From contig NC_134531.1 in assembly GCF_050624435.1 (NCBI RefSeq), positions 251,548,812-251,612,811 on the forward strand: DNA of 64,000 nt. The letters are read 5' to 3'. The notes beneath the pieces are model-generated. The model saw nothing but the letters and a program-made list of their open reading frames with translations, was not told the DNA's origin and made no database searches. A program made the translations under genes and the position numbers. This document shows, in pieces, positions 11,906 through 23,556 of this stretch (positions are counted from its first letter, which is position 1; each line of letters starts with the position of its first letter). Source of the stretch: Tenrec ecaudatus. Its lineage: Eukaryota; Chordata; Mammalia; Afrosoricida; Tenrecidae.

Positions 11906-12124
11906 ATGTGACTATTACATGTACCTATTGTTAAAATGCGGAATGGTAATTGAATACATTTTTCTATTTTTGTCTTAATTTTTTAATTTACATTAGTTAT
12001 TTAACGAACAAGATTGATTTCCTCATAATGTAGGAGATTAGATGCACAAATTCAGGGTACCAAATTTAGGGAAAGGCTCTCTCGTCACTGGCTCTGTAAT
12101 AAGATCTTAGGGATCCTTTCTCCC

Positions 12125-12235
12125 TGTTCTTATGCATTCATCTGTCAGCTTGAATGTCATCTCCTCAGACAGGGCTTTAAGGTCACCCTACCCAAAATTG
12201 CTATCCTTATATCTACCTTTATTGATGCTCTTTTC
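12125..12235 (+). mobile_element. L2 LINE remnant
   Basis: 'gaatgtcatctcctcagac' and 'gtcaccctacccaaaattg' correspond to the well-known 3' part of mammalian L2 ('aatgtcacctcctcagagag...'). Ancient, shared across mammals. Confidence 0.6.
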
Positions 12236-12600
12236 TTCTTCTACTACCTCTTCAAGCTTCTTGTTGTGATTTGGGTGGAAGTTTACAGAACAAATTAATT
12301 TTACATTTAACAATTCCATTGGACAATTCATTCGCATTGTGACATTGATTCCAATACCTGGAATGCGATTGCATTCTTTCTATTTCCTCTCTTTGTTTAC
12401 CATTTCCATTTCTCTTCTTTCCTGTCTTTTCATGCCTTCTGAGCATTATCCCTGGGCAAAGCCTGCCCTTTTGATCTCCTAGAGTTGATTACTACCAGAA
12501 GGACATGTCTCCTTATTGTTATCAATCACCTATAGTCTGACTGAAAGTGAAGCCATTAGAGTAATTTGACTTCCAACCCTGAAGAGTCACTTAGAGCAAT

Positions 12601-12853
12601 GTTGTTGGTAGATGCTGGCAAGTCAGTTTCCCTCATAGTGGTCTTACATACAGCAGGAGGAAATACCGCTTGGTCCTGCTCCAGCCTCAAAATTGGTCTT
12701 TTGCCTGAGCCCATGCTTGCAGCCCCTGTGTCCATCCGTCACATCGAGGTTCTTCCACATTTCTGCTGCCCCTCCACTTTGCCAAGCATGATGTCCTTCT
12801 CCCGATAATAGGCCCAAAGGATATGAGATGAAGTCTTGCCATACTTGTCTCTA
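12601..12853 (-). mobile_element. RTE LINE 3' end nested in an L1-type repeat
   Basis: Starts with the reverse complement of the RTE terminus ('gttgttggtagatgctgg'), then 'catgatgtccttctcccg' and 'gatgaagtcttgcc'. The 8-base repeat agagcaat occurs at 12593-12600 and 12854-12861, a possible target duplication. Confidence 0.75.
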
Positions 12854-13264
12854 AGAGCAATAGTCTTAGTTTTTCCACCAGTCTCTATCAGTCCAGTAAG
12901 TCTGGTCATTTTTATTGTTTGGGCCTTTCTTCTACATTTCTATCTCACTCTATCCAGGACTTCTTATTGTGACCCCTTTCAAGGCAAAGTGTATTATGGC
13001 ACCATATCAGTCTGAACCAGGATTGTGGAGGAAGGGGTTGACACGAATTAATTAATTTAATTAATTATTTCCATGTGTCTTCAATGTTCTCCATTCTTCT
13101 TTGCTCTGGACAAGAATAGATCGATATCTATGCCTGAGATAGCCTTGCACAAGGTTTTAAGACCCAAGCCAGTACTCACTGAAGAAGTATGGAGAACATC
13201 GTTGACCTTGATGCTCTCTGAGACAATAGTCCTGAAACCCCATTGCCAGGAACTCCTTCCTTTG

Positions 13265-13341
13265 AGGTTATGGTATGACTGAATTCTCCTAACTTTGTTC
13301 CTATTTGGTTATGACTGAATTCTCCTAACTTTGCTCCTATT
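13265..13341 (+). repeat. imperfect tandem duplication, ~36-base unit
   Basis: The block 'gactgaattctcctaacttt' with its flanks appears twice in direct succession, differing at a few positions. It lies at the edge of the L1-type repeat. Confidence 0.85.
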
Positions 13342-13420
13342 ACAGTCTACTAGATTCATGGATATTTTTGCAACATGTTTGTAACTATACACTAGCACCA
13401 TTATGTGCTATTTGTACTGT

Positions 13421-13768
13421 TATATTATGATGGTGGTGAAGAATATTAAAGGTATAATGGGCTACGAAGAATAATCAAGCCTGTCCTGGAAGAAAGTACA
13501 ACCAGAATTTTCTGTAAAAGTGAAGATTGCAAGGCTTTGTCTCATACACTTTGGACATGTTATCAGGAGGTATTGGTCCTTAGAGAGGTACATCATATAT
13601 GGTAAAATATAAGGTAAAGGTAGGTCAAATTTGGTAAAGCAGCAAAAACGAGGAACATGTTCAGTGATATGCATGACACACTGCCCATAGCAAAGGGTTC
13701 AAGCATCGTAATAACCTGAGGATGGTGCAGGAGCAGGCCAACTTAAAGGCAGCTTATAATAACTTCAG
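13421..13768 (+). mobile_element. RTE LINE, 3' end
   Basis: 'ggtggtgaagaatattaa', 'ctggaagaaagtacaacc' and 'cactttggacatgttatcag' are the end of the RTE reading frame and 3' region; the terminus is worn ('cttaaaggcagcttataa'). Confidence 0.75.
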
Positions 13769-13789
13769 TCAACATAAAATCCCCCAGGA

Positions 13790-14130
13790 TCATCCATGTT
13801 ATGTGGTGTTTTGAGATTCATCCATGCTTTTTAATGTTGTATTTAGTTAACATATTTTATCTATTGATGGGCACTTAGGTTATTTCCATACTGTAATGTT
13901 GCCTTGAGTATGTGTGTACATATAACGTCAAGGCTTCTATAGCTCTAGGATATATGAAGAGACATCAAAATGTTGTGGAAAAGGTTTGAAAAGGTAATAG
14001 AACTGTTTCATCAGTAGAATTGCTAGATAACATAGCACTTCTACTTACAAGTTCTTTAGGAAGTTCATACTGTTTTCCACAGTGGCTGAGCAATTTCATA
14101 GTGCCTGCAGTAATGTATAAACATTCCAGT
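13790..14130 (-). mobile_element. ancient eutherian L1 (L1M-type) fragment
   Basis: 'ctattgatgggcacttagg', 'gaattgctagataacat' and 'tactgttttccacagtggct' match the reverse complement of old mammalian L1 3' coding/UTR sequence. Predates the afrotherian-specific repeats. Confidence 0.6.
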
Positions 14131-14324
14131 TTAGTTTTACTTTTGCTTTGAGCTATTTCCAAAATCATTGAGCGAGAAGTTCTTCCATGTATTCTCTCAG
14201 AAGGTGGTTAGCATGAGACCAGATGAATTTTAAAAATAGGTTTCCTGTACGCCTATGAACAAAGTACATGATCTCTGTGTATCCCAGTTGCCTTGCTTAT
14301 ATAATGAAGTTGTTAATATCACCT

Positions 14325-14485
14325 GTAGTCCATGGGTGGTCAAATGAGTTCAACTGCTAATTGCAATGTTGTCAGTTCAAGACCACTCAGAGGAGCCTCA
14401 GAAGAAAAGCTGAGAAATCAACTGAAAAATCAGCCACTGAAAGTCCTATGGAGCTTGTCCTACTCCCTCACACTTGGTATTCCAA
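14325..14485 (+). mobile_element. AfroSINE, second subfamily
   Basis: Has 'actcagaggagcctcagaag' and 'aaaatcagccactgaaag', the diagnostic body of the AfroSINE subtype that also carries RTE-derived sequence. The terminal part is lost. Confidence 0.65.
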
Positions 14486-15199
14486 GTTCTTGACCTTTTT
14501 TTTTAATCTCACCTACCTCACAAAGTTATACAGATACAGACCCAGCTTTATAATGTCTGAAAAACACTAAGCACTGAATAATAGTTAGCTAGAATCAACA
14601 GATCACAGCTGAGTGACATTACTTTGTTGGGTTCTATAGAATCTGACTATGCATAGTAGTTCAACTTATGGTAATTTCACCGCTCATAAAGTTAGCACTT
14701 GTCTCCTTCTTTAAGGGCTGGGATTAAAAATACTAATTGGTAAAATAATTAGCGAAGTCATCAATAGAGAAAGCACTTATTTCTAAACAATGTGATAATT
14801 TATGAGACTGAGTACTGAGCACGTGTCTACTTCCAAGGGAACACACAGCGATTTGATTAGATCTGACCATTGGTATTAAACATACACATGAGCACACACA
14901 CCTCCACTATGTAGGTCAACCAAAACTTGGGTGTACATAATTTGCATTCCTAAATTCCATTGAACAAAACCACTAGGCTGAAATTTACATTCCAAATATT
15001 CTTTACGGTAAGCAGAAATAAAAGTATTTTTCCAATAAAATGAAAACATGATTGGAACTGCAAATGTGGGCTTGTCCAACAAATGTAAGATTTTTAAATT
15101 ATAAGTTACTCTTATCAATGTTTGCTAGCCCAAGAATTTTAATTTATAGAAGAGGGAACTGACCTTCACAGACTCTAATGGCAAAGAAGTACTACCTCA
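14486..15199. other. no gene seen
   Basis: No repeat or coding frame recognised. Confidence 0.4.
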
Positions 15200-15352
15200 G
15201 AGGTCTTGTGGATGACAATGGAGAGCTAATAATAATGGGTTCAAGAATGGAGAAAGCACTCTAAGGTTGATTGTGGTGATGATTATACAACTCTTGAATA
15301 TTTAAACAAGTAAATTGTATAGTACAGGAATTGCATGTTACTAAAATGCTTT
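15200..15352 (+). mobile_element. ancient L1M 3' end
   Basis: 'ttgattgtggtgatgatta' followed by 'gtaaattgtatagtacagg' matches the 3' end of old mammalian L1 ('gtggtgatggttgcacaac...'). Confidence 0.5.
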
Positions 15353-15613
15353 AAAATGAGGAAGTTGCTAAAATGCTTACTTTTTTAATGAATAGGGTGA
15401 AGAATTTAGTTTAGATGAATTATATAAAATGAAAAATAAAAATATGGCTTTAAAGTCCAGAATCTTGATATTCAGTGAGCATATCAAATAAAAACTTCTG
15501 CCTAAAAGGCTCAAATATCTGATGATTAGAAAACAGATCAAGGATTTTCCTTAAAACAACAAATCGTGTGACATAAATTTAATGGTGAATCCATATCTAT
15601 TCTGAAAGGCAGG

Positions 15614-16135
15614 TGTGTTAGTCTGGATACTTTAGAGAAACAAATCCACAGAAACTCATGTATAAGAGAGAGTTTTATTTAAAGGTTAAGTGCACAGCAA
15701 GAAAACATCCCAACCTAGTGCTCCCCAGGCCCACAAGTCCAACATTAGCCCATTAACCCATATGTCCAACACCAATTCACAAAGTCCTCCTCCAACTCAC
15801 AAAACACACACAATGATGCCAACTACTGGAGGAAAGCCGAATCAGTGAATGTGTAAGCATCTCAGTGCTGGCAGGGGTACCCACATGGCTGCTCCAGCAC
15901 CCAGGGCTGCATCGGAGTAGGTTTACGTGGCTTCTCAGGGACGTCTTGCAGGAAGTGAGCCTTGCCAGCTAAAACAGGGAACTGGCTAAGGCAGCTGCAC
16001 CCTGGTCCGACCATCAGAAAGCAAGAGACCCGAGAACTAGAAAAGCGAGGCTCACTGAGCCATTTATCCCTCCACCCTTCAATTAACCCCATGTGTGTTT
16101 ATCATCCAGGTTGGCACAATAAACTAACTACCTCA
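15614..16135 (-). mobile_element. solo LTR of an endogenous retrovirus-like element
   Basis: On the plus strand it runs from 'tgtgttagtctgg' to 'aactaactacctca', so the sense LTR is TG...CA. The 5-base duplication gcagg lies at 15609-15613 and 16136-16140. In the sense direction there is a TATA-like 'gggataaatgg' and a polyadenylation signal in 'tttaaataaaactc'. About 520 bases, the best-defined member of this LTR family in the window; no internal region. Confidence 0.8.
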
Positions 16136-16141
16136 GCAGGT

Positions 16142-16796
16142 ATGTAAAAAGACTAAAGTAGGGACCCAGCAACACTAAAAGGAATCAAGGAATTAGCAGA
16201 ACAACAGAATGTATACTCATCATCTTCAAAAATTTTCCCAGAATCTTACATAGAAGTTGATTATTTATGTAAATGAATTCAGGTAAGAACACAATATTAA
16301 TTTCACTATTGTGATTCTCCCACAGTGAAATGTTAGAAGCCTTCTTAGCTTTCTCTGGTACTGCCCTAATGCTGACTGGCATTGCTGCTTGCTACATTGA
16401 ACAAGTTCTTTTCTTGAAAGGAATTCATACACGTGGTCTGAGAGAACTCGAGAATCCCTGAGACTAAGGTCCTTTATCACTGTGAGATGGAACTAAACAC
16501 AGTCCTCGGGCTCAACTTTCAGTTAAAGGGTGGGGAGGGGGGTCGCTTATAAGGGAGACAGACAAGAGAGAGATATACACACCTTGCATAATCAAATATG
16601 TTGTATCATAAGGACAGCATTTACCCAAGGACAAAGTTCAGAAGAATTAGGAAAGGAGGAATGGAAACAGGAATCACAGGAGCAAGTGGGATAAATGATA
16701 GCCCCATGAGAGGATTGCATTGAAAGAGCTGAATGTGTATGAAATATTTACCATAAAACTGGTGATCTGCTTTATAAACTTTCACTTGATGCACAG

Positions 16797-16798
<2 letters not shown>
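16142..16798. other. no gene seen
   Basis: No repeat or coding frame recognised; a G-rich patch lies near 16525-16545. Confidence 0.4.

Positions 16799-16851
<53 letters not shown>
16799..16851 (+). repeat. (TA)n microsatellite
   Basis: About 26 perfect TA units. Such runs form cruciforms and are length-variable. Confidence 0.97.
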
Positions 16852-16854
<3 letters not shown>

Positions 16855-16986
16855 TCAGGGAGGGTGGGTGTTTAGAGAATGTTTTCAGCTTTATAAAATA
16901 AATTTAAAAGAATTCACTGACACAACCAATGGATTCAAATGCTGCTCAAAAAGATGTTTTACAGGGTAGAAAGAATGTCTAATAGA

Positions 16987-17328
16987 GTCAGTGGTGTAGT
17001 GGTGGTAGGATGGGAGAATTCTTGCCTTCCTTACATAAGAGTAGTGTGGTTTGATTCCAAGCACCTCATGAACAGCCACCCCTGTCTATCAGTGAAGGAT
17101 GATGATTGTCAGGATGCTGAACAGATTTCAGGAAGGTTCTAGACTAACACAAACCAGAAAGAAATCACAGTGATCTGCTTTGTAAAATCAGCCAGTAAAA
17201 GGATATGGATCCCCATTGTCCAGTCTGTGACCAATCATGGGGCATGTGGCCAGTCATGCAGGGTAATATTGTGCCTGATGTCACCATGAACAGAACCAGA
17301 CTCAATGGAACTTAATAACAGCAATAAA
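16987..17328 (+). mobile_element. composite SINE: tRNA-Gly-like head plus RTE body
   Basis: Head 'cagtggtgtagtggtggtag' with 'gagaattcttgccttcc' and 'gtggtttgattcc' resembles tRNA-Gly A and B boxes. Next come 'gatgctgaacagatttcag' (RTE 5' region), 'aaaatcagccagtaaaagg' (shared SINE body) and a worn RTE 3' end 'gactcaatggaacttaataac'. This is the AfroSINE type that borrows its 3' end from the RTE LINE, which presumably supplies the enzymes for its movement. Confidence 0.75.
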
Positions 17329-17519
17329 ATTGGGAAGCAAGTGATACGCATGCAGGCGAGCAAGAATGAGAAGGAATCAAAGATGTTGGGAATGGATTCA
17401 TTAAATACAAGGTAAAAAAAACGTCGTCAGCTTCTTTCATATCATAGTAAGCTTAATGTATTCAATTCATCTTCAAAAAGTATTTATTCAGGTAGGAAAG
17501 GTGTTGACTGTTTTTTTAT

Positions 17520-18314
17520 CTTGTTGGCTTTTAGGTGCCTTGGCCTCCTTGCAGCTCATAATAACCTTATCCACTCCAAAATAAAACACTGCTCAGTTCT
17601 GCCCTGTGCCAATCCATTCTGTTCATGGGCTTCCACCTTTCCGAAACCTCTACTCTACCAAGCATTATGTCTATCTTCAGGGACTAGCCCTTCCTGAAAA
17701 TACTCCCATGTTTAAAGTTAGGAGAGGAATCACAACCTTGCTGTTAAGGAGTATTTTGGCTGAAATTCTTCCAACATAGATTTGTTAGTTCCTATGGTTG
17801 CCTATGGTATAGTCTATAATTTTCCCCAACACTATAATCCAAATACATCCATTCTTTTCTGATCTTCTTTCTTCATTGCCAAGGCTTGACATGCTTATAA
17901 AGTGATTGAAAATACCGTGGCTTGAGTCAGGAACACCTCAGTCTTCTAAGTATTATCTTTGCTGTGTAACACTTAAAGAGATAGCGGGCAGCAGATTTGC
18001 TCAATGTAATGCATCATTGGATTTCCTGGCTGCTGTTTCTGTGGTCATGGTTTGAGAATCCAAGTAAAATGAAATCCTCAACAACTTAAATTGTCTCTTT
18101 GTTGATTGTGATGCTGTTTCTTAATAGATTGTGAGGATTTTTATTTTCTTTATATAAAAATGTAATCTATATTGACTGACGTGGTTTGAGGATGAAATCA
18201 AGAATAATCATTTATAAAGCCAAAGGTCATTAAAAAGAAAAGAAAAATAGGAAGATCGAATTGAATGTCAGAAGAAACTCTGAAGCTTATTCTTGAACGT
18301 AGAGTAGCCAAAGC
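17520..18314 (-). mobile_element. RTE LINE with 5' inversion (twin priming)
   Basis: 17520-18190 is the RTE 3' third in reverse orientation ('aggtgccttggcctcc' to 'gaggatttttattttc'). From about 18190 to 18314 the sequence switches to plus orientation and matches a segment normally ~1 kb further upstream ('gaatgtcagaagaaactctg', 'cgtagagtagccaaagc'). The piece in between is absent. This is the usual product of twin priming during LINE insertion. Confidence 0.75.
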
Positions 18315-18316
18315 AT

Positions 18317-19385
18317 GGTAGCTCTCTCCCAGTGAGAAGGCCAAAAAAATTACCAACAGAAAAAACAAGCACAACCAATAGCCAAGGGGGAATACTGGGG
18401 TAAAACAACAAGCAAAACTCAGGAATCTCAGTGAGGCATCAAATAGTCCACACAAAAGAAGCGCACCAGGCTGTGTGATCCAAAGATGACAAGAACAAAA
18501 TTCATATATGATGTTGGGGAAAGTATCAGAGCTTAAATTGTGAACGTCCAATTTGCAGAAGGTTATGGAGAACAGTGGGAACCCCAAACCCATCTTCAGA
18601 CCATCTAGTCAGATTATGTCTCTGGCAGATCCCTTCTAGTCACAGACGAGGGAGTTAACCAGCTTTATTATCTGATTATTGTAAACTTGACTATGGTGAA
18701 TCGAATCATAATGTAATGTGATAAATATATGGTCAGTTGACCACTCTCTTGACACAACCAGAGTTGCTCTATGCTCAAATATTTCTTGATTATTCCCAGA
18801 AAGAAATTCCTTCACTGATGTTTTAAATATTGCTGGTGGTTTTCTCATTCTTAGTCTTTATTTAAATTTTTATCTTTATATTATTATTGTTATTTTCTTC
18901 TTTCTGTTTCGTTTTCTTTTTGTTTTTCATTGTTTCTGTTAGCTCTTCCAGTTTTGGTAACCCAGAAAGAGTGGATGCATAGAGACAATAACTGATGTCA
19001 TCTTTGTGGGAAGGAGGGGGGAGCGGAATTGGGGAGTGATTAGTGGATGTGGAAGGGGGAAGGAGCACTCGAGCTCTTTTTAACTATGGACGTATGATAT
19101 GGAACATTGTGTCAAAAAAACAACTAAAAAAAGAAAGAAAGAAATCCCACTTGACCTATGGTTACTGTGGGTAAAGGAGGAAGAGATCCTGCTTAGGGAG
19201 TATTGAGTGTCACGGCAGTGGAACAATTGGGAGAGGGATAACAACAAGGATTGTATAACACGGAGACCCTAATCAGTGGCACTGAAATGTACATATAGAA
19301 GCTGTTGAATTGGTGAATGTTTTGTTGTGTATGTTTTTTGCCAAAATTGAAAAAAATTACACAAATAAAAAAATTTTAAAGATAA
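18317..19385 (+). mobile_element. afrotherian L1-type 3' region (probable)
   Basis: Ends with 'ttgtataacacggagaccc', 'ctgttgaattggtgaatg' and an A-rich tail at 19350-19380, the layout of an L1 3' end. Earlier blocks ('cccagtgagaaggcc', 'ggctgtgtgatcc') are reminiscent of elephant L1 3' sequence. Different family from the 14 G-rich tails; a short purine-rich tract lies near 19010-19060. Confidence 0.45.
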
Positions 19386-20030
19386 AGTTCTAATGTACAA
19401 GAACATAAAAGAAAAGTAGGAAAACTGTGCAAGAAAAATTTTCTAACTCAAAAGAATGATAAGTAAGGAAAGGAAAAATAAAGGAAGAGGGGGAAAAGTA
19501 AAATCTAATGAGCAAAGCAAGGGATAAAGAGAAAAATAAAAGAGAACAGTAAAGGGGAAAAAATAGTCATGAGGAAAGAGAAAACTGCAAGAGTCTAGCG
19601 CCCTGAATGGGCTAGCCACCTTTGTCAGCCAGAGTCCATCGGGTAGGGTGAACAGGTATGAGGGGCTAGTGGGTAGGGCATCTGATTCTAGATGGACTTT
19701 CTGACAGCCTAGGCATTCCCTAAAGTCAGGGTACCTGATCCAAAAGTAGTTCTTGCCAGCTCACATACTGACTGAGATCAGAAGTAACTCTCACTACTAA
19801 GTCCAGGTGACCGGTTATAGGAGGATTTCTTGCTCATCTAAGGGTGCCTGGGGACCAGGAACTGCATCTACTGGTGCGATGAATTCCGTTCACATGCCTC
19901 CTGATGCAGGGCTGGTTTGAAAGGAGCCCCATCTAGGAAGGCATGTCTCCAACCTCAGGGTGAGCAGGGGCTGCTCAGAGGCACAGCTGCTGAGAGTATG
20001 ACAGTGGGGACAGCTATTCTTCTGGTTACC
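19386..20030 (+). mobile_element. possible further L1-type sequence
   Basis: An A/G-rich stretch (19390-19585) leads into 'cagagtccatcgggtaggg' and 'gtccaggtgaccggttatag', phrases I associate with afrotherian interspersed repeats. No ends were found; weak call. Confidence 0.3.
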
Positions 20031-20700
20031 AGAGGATATGGGAAATAAAGGAGCATCCCACCGTCCTTTTTGCTAGCCACTGGTGTGCTTGGTTCATGTC
20101 TCAATGAAATATGTCTTGCAAATGTTTAAGCTGGCCACGTCTCATCAGGCCAGCTGATAATTCATCTACTTCCATTCTCTCAAATTTTGTTCAGCTTCTT
20201 ATCCTCATTGATACTCATCCATTTCTCTGTTCTTTCTCCTGAATCTCAGGGTTATAGGACTATCATCTATTTGTCTTATTTGGTCTGTCTTGTGTATATA
20301 GCACATCTGCCTAGTTCCAGAGCATAACAAATTAAGACTAGAATTACAAGTGGAAATTTCAGAACACTTAATTATGCTCATGCAGTTATTCCAACAATAC
20401 GGAAATACTGTGTGGTTTAAAATCAGGAAATAGGTGTGACCGGGCAGAATACTTTCATCTTACTCATTCAGTCTGTGTGCCAACCAAACACTGCTGGAAA
20501 ATCTGAAGAAGAATGGGCATTAGGTTTGGAGGAAAATTTGCTTGTTGAAAGCAAAGAGGACAGTGACACAGTGTATGACTTAATGCTGCTCTTCTAGCCA
20601 TTATCTTTTTAATTCCCAACAAACAGCCATGCAAATTGCATAGATCCAAGAGAAAGCAGAGTAGCAGTAGAAAAACCAAGAGTGAGAGGATCCATGAAAC
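20031..20700. other. no gene seen
   Basis: No repeat or coding frame recognised. Confidence 0.35.
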
Positions 20701-21095
20701 AGAGCCATGGACTTCCTGGCCCTTCGAGCCAGTGAAGCGGAGAGTCTTCAGACAGGAGGATCACACGTGGTGTGGGGTGCCTCCAGGTACTTAATTCAGG
20801 GGGTTAAGTTTGCGAACCCACAGAGCTAGAGCTGAGTGTCATTGGACAGAGGTTCATGGCTACTTGAAGTACTGTTTGGACATTTAGCAGCAGCCCAAAA
20901 GAGCATTGTAAAGTTCTCTGAGCAGGGCAGAGACCAATGGGTCTCAAGGCTGAGAGTTAGAAGATCAAAGAAAGGCCTGCCTAACTCTGTCATGACCAGT
21001 GGACTGTGTCTAGAGTTTTCCTAATCCTGATTTATAACCTGTTAATTTACCTAATAAAGTCCATAACCATTGATCATGGTTTGTCAGCTCTGCAT
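20701..21095 (+). other. unresolved unit with a polyadenylation signal
   Basis: A G+C-richer block from 'aacagagccatggacttcc' to 'cctaataaagtccataacc' (AATAAA at about 21052). It has the look of a transcribed or LTR-like unit but no terminal repeats, tail or target duplication were found. It could be an LTR, another LINE end, or a host 3' exon. Confidence 0.3.
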
Positions 21096-21239
21096 GGCTA
21101 TTGCAATGAGTGATCAAATCTAGCTGTTTTGAGAGTTCTATGGAAGGAATGGTTGGTGTCCAAATTGATAAGACTTTTGAAGAGTGGAGAAAAGTCTAAT
21201 CCTTGCCTCAGATTGATGAGTTTGATTCTCCTTCCCTCT

Positions 21240-22420
21240 TATGAAACCAGAAGGCTCAGATATTGCTCCATGCCATTTTCATAGACTTGAACCACTATGT
21301 CGGTCTGGGTTGGCTAGAGAAACAGATCCAGTGGCGCTCATATGTGTAAGAAAGAGCTTTCTATCAAGAAGCATTATATATCAGGAAAACATCCCATGCC
21401 AATCCAACTCAAGTCCATAAGTCCAATAATAGTCCATAAGTCCCTCTTGAGACTCACACAGCCACATGCAATAATGCAGAATACAGGACGATCACAGGCT
21501 GGTGGATGCAGAGTCTTGTGGACCCAACGGTGGAGGACCATTGTCCATGGATCCCACAGGTCTCTAGCAGGTCATTTCTGAGTGGCTTACCAGCAGGAAG
21601 GTAAAGCAAAGAAAGAGGGTGAGGTTCCCAGGGCCTTCCTTATGAGAAGGTCACGTGCACAAGGAAGCACCCCTACACTTTTATATGTCAAGTTGACATG
21701 AAGTTATATAACTACCACTTACTGGAAACCGTCAAAGACGACAGCCTGCAGCATGTACTGCACATCAACACACAGAAAACCACACTCCTCATAACCAAAT
21801 CAAAAAACAACATCATGATAAACAGAGAAAAGATTAATTTGTCAAGGATTTCATTTTATTTGGATCCACAGTCAATGCTCATAGAAACAGCAGGCAAGAA
21901 ATCAAATGCACTGGATCAAACTGCTACAAAAGACTTCTTTAAAGTGTTAAAGAATGAATCTGTCCCTTTGAGGACTAAAATGTACCTGATTTGAGTCATG
22001 ATATTTTTAATTACCTTATATTGAGACAAAAGTTAGACAAGGACTAAGGAGACCACAGAGGATTTGGTGTCATTGAATTATGTTGATGAAGAATGCTGAA
22101 TATTGTCAGAAGAAACAAATCTGTCTTGGAAGAAGGACTGGCAGATGCTTCTTAGAAGTGAGGAGAGTGAGAGTTCCTCTCATACTTTGGACATATTATC
22201 AAGAGAGACAACTCCTTGGAGAATTATATTATGCTTGGTAAATTAAGAGGGTCATTGAAAAAGAGGATGACCCTCAATTAAACAGATTTGCACAATGGCT
22301 GCAACAATGGGATCAAGCATAGCAATGACTGCAAGTGAGACTGGGTAGCATTCCACTTGATTGCACATTGAGTCGATTGGAGTTGGAACTGAACTGAAAA
22401 TACCTAACATGAACAACAAC
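21240..22420 (+). mobile_element. RTE LINE 3' part, interrupted by an LTR
   Basis: Resumes after the LTR at 'cttactggaaaccgtcaaag', encodes remnants of the reverse transcriptase tail (ITKSKNNIMINREK, KDFFKVLKNESVPLRTKM) and ends 'acctaacatgaacaacaac'. Left of the LTR, 'atagacttgaaccact' matches the preceding RTE bases; how far left the element goes is unclear. Confidence 0.8.
21297..21714 (-). mobile_element. LTR inserted into an RTE LINE
   Basis: Begins 'atgtcggtctgggttgg' and ends 'gaagttatataacta'. The 5-base repeat ccact flanks it at 21292-21296 and 21715-21719, and RTE sequence continues across once it is removed. Same family as the LTR at 15614. LTR only, no internal region. Confidence 0.7.
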
Positions 22421-23556
22421 AAATTTATCTTTCTTTAAATCACATCACACTGCCATCACAGGGAAGACTCCATGTTACATATGGAATTATCGTCTATTTT
22501 TTCCCAGATCAAGTAAATAAAGTACTGCTACCTTGTTACTGGTCAGTTTAGAAATGAGTAACTCATGTATGTGAAATATGTATAGTAAGAAATATACAAG
22601 TCATTCCACAAGCCTGCCCCACCACTGACCCATTAGTTTATTTCCTTATCATATAGAGGAAATGGACACTTTTCCAATCACTTCCATTCAAGGATATCAC
22701 GTTTCTGTACAAAGGCTTAGACGGACTGATAGGTACCGTGAAAATATACAAATGAATATAATAGATAAGCCTGTGCCAAGCACACATTTGGCCTTACTGT
22801 ACGATTTGGTGTGTTTTCAAAGTACTCTAAAAGTGAAATAATTCTTTTGGGACTGGCCAGCGCATATTTTTAAACCTGCTGTGCCAAGATCACTGCAATT
22901 CAGCTACTAACTGACAATGGTTGGCAGTCGGAAGGGGGTTTTTAATATAATGGCTGGCTTGAACATAAGGTGCAGCACTAACATGAGTTCCACTGAAGTT
23001 AGCAGGTCATGCTGCTTCCAATATGGAGCAGGGAAAAGAAACCAACAGAAAGAGCACATTGATTTCTCAGAACTGGCTGCTAATTGATTTCAGGGGGGAC
23101 TCTAGTTTATTCAGGGTGCAGACCATAAACGTTGAGTCATAAGGAACTTCCCTAGGTTTTGTTACCTTATATTATTCTCACTGCTCTCTTGCACAATTAT
23201 ATTGTCAGCCTTTCAATTAGATTTAAGGGATTAATTGATAACCTCACAAAATACAGACATCAAAAAGGGGAAACAAAATCCTGCCTGACTGTTTAGGCTA
23301 GAACCTAATCAAGTTAGGAGTTCTATAATTTGTAAAATCTGATCCTCGTACAAATGAAAGCAGTAAATTTTCAATAATAACACAAACTCTTTTCTCGGCA
23401 TCTCCTTTTTTCCCATATGCCTATCCAGGAAAACACTGACTTTAGTTGGGGCATTTGATTTGCTGGTTTCCAAACTTAGGCTTATTTCTGCTGTTTCATT
23501 TGTAGATTTCTCTATGTTCAGATGCCTGAATATCTTTAGAGAAATAAGTTTTGCTA
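22421..23556. other. single-copy-looking DNA, no gene seen
   Basis: No repeat or coding frame recognised. Confidence 0.4.

Larger units (their letters stand above)
12255..13345 (-). mobile_element. older afrotherian L1-type repeat, split by an RTE
   Basis: Flanks 12255-12600 and 12862-13345 resemble one repeat known from afrotherian genomes ('gtggaagtttacagaac', 'ctcctagagttgattac', then 'cagtccagtaagtctggtc', 'ggttttaagacccaagcc'). An RTE 3' end interrupts it. Orientation and class (L1) are inferred from memory of related sequence. Confidence 0.45.

Noticed and set aside
16621-16854. Tyr-Ile repeat 'protein' on the minus strand
   Set aside because: Translation of the (TA)n microsatellite.
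16987-17070. tRNA-Gly-like sequence as a possible tRNA gene
   Set aside because: It is the head of a SINE: acceptor pairing is lost and SINE body follows directly. The same holds for all other A/B-box matches in the window.
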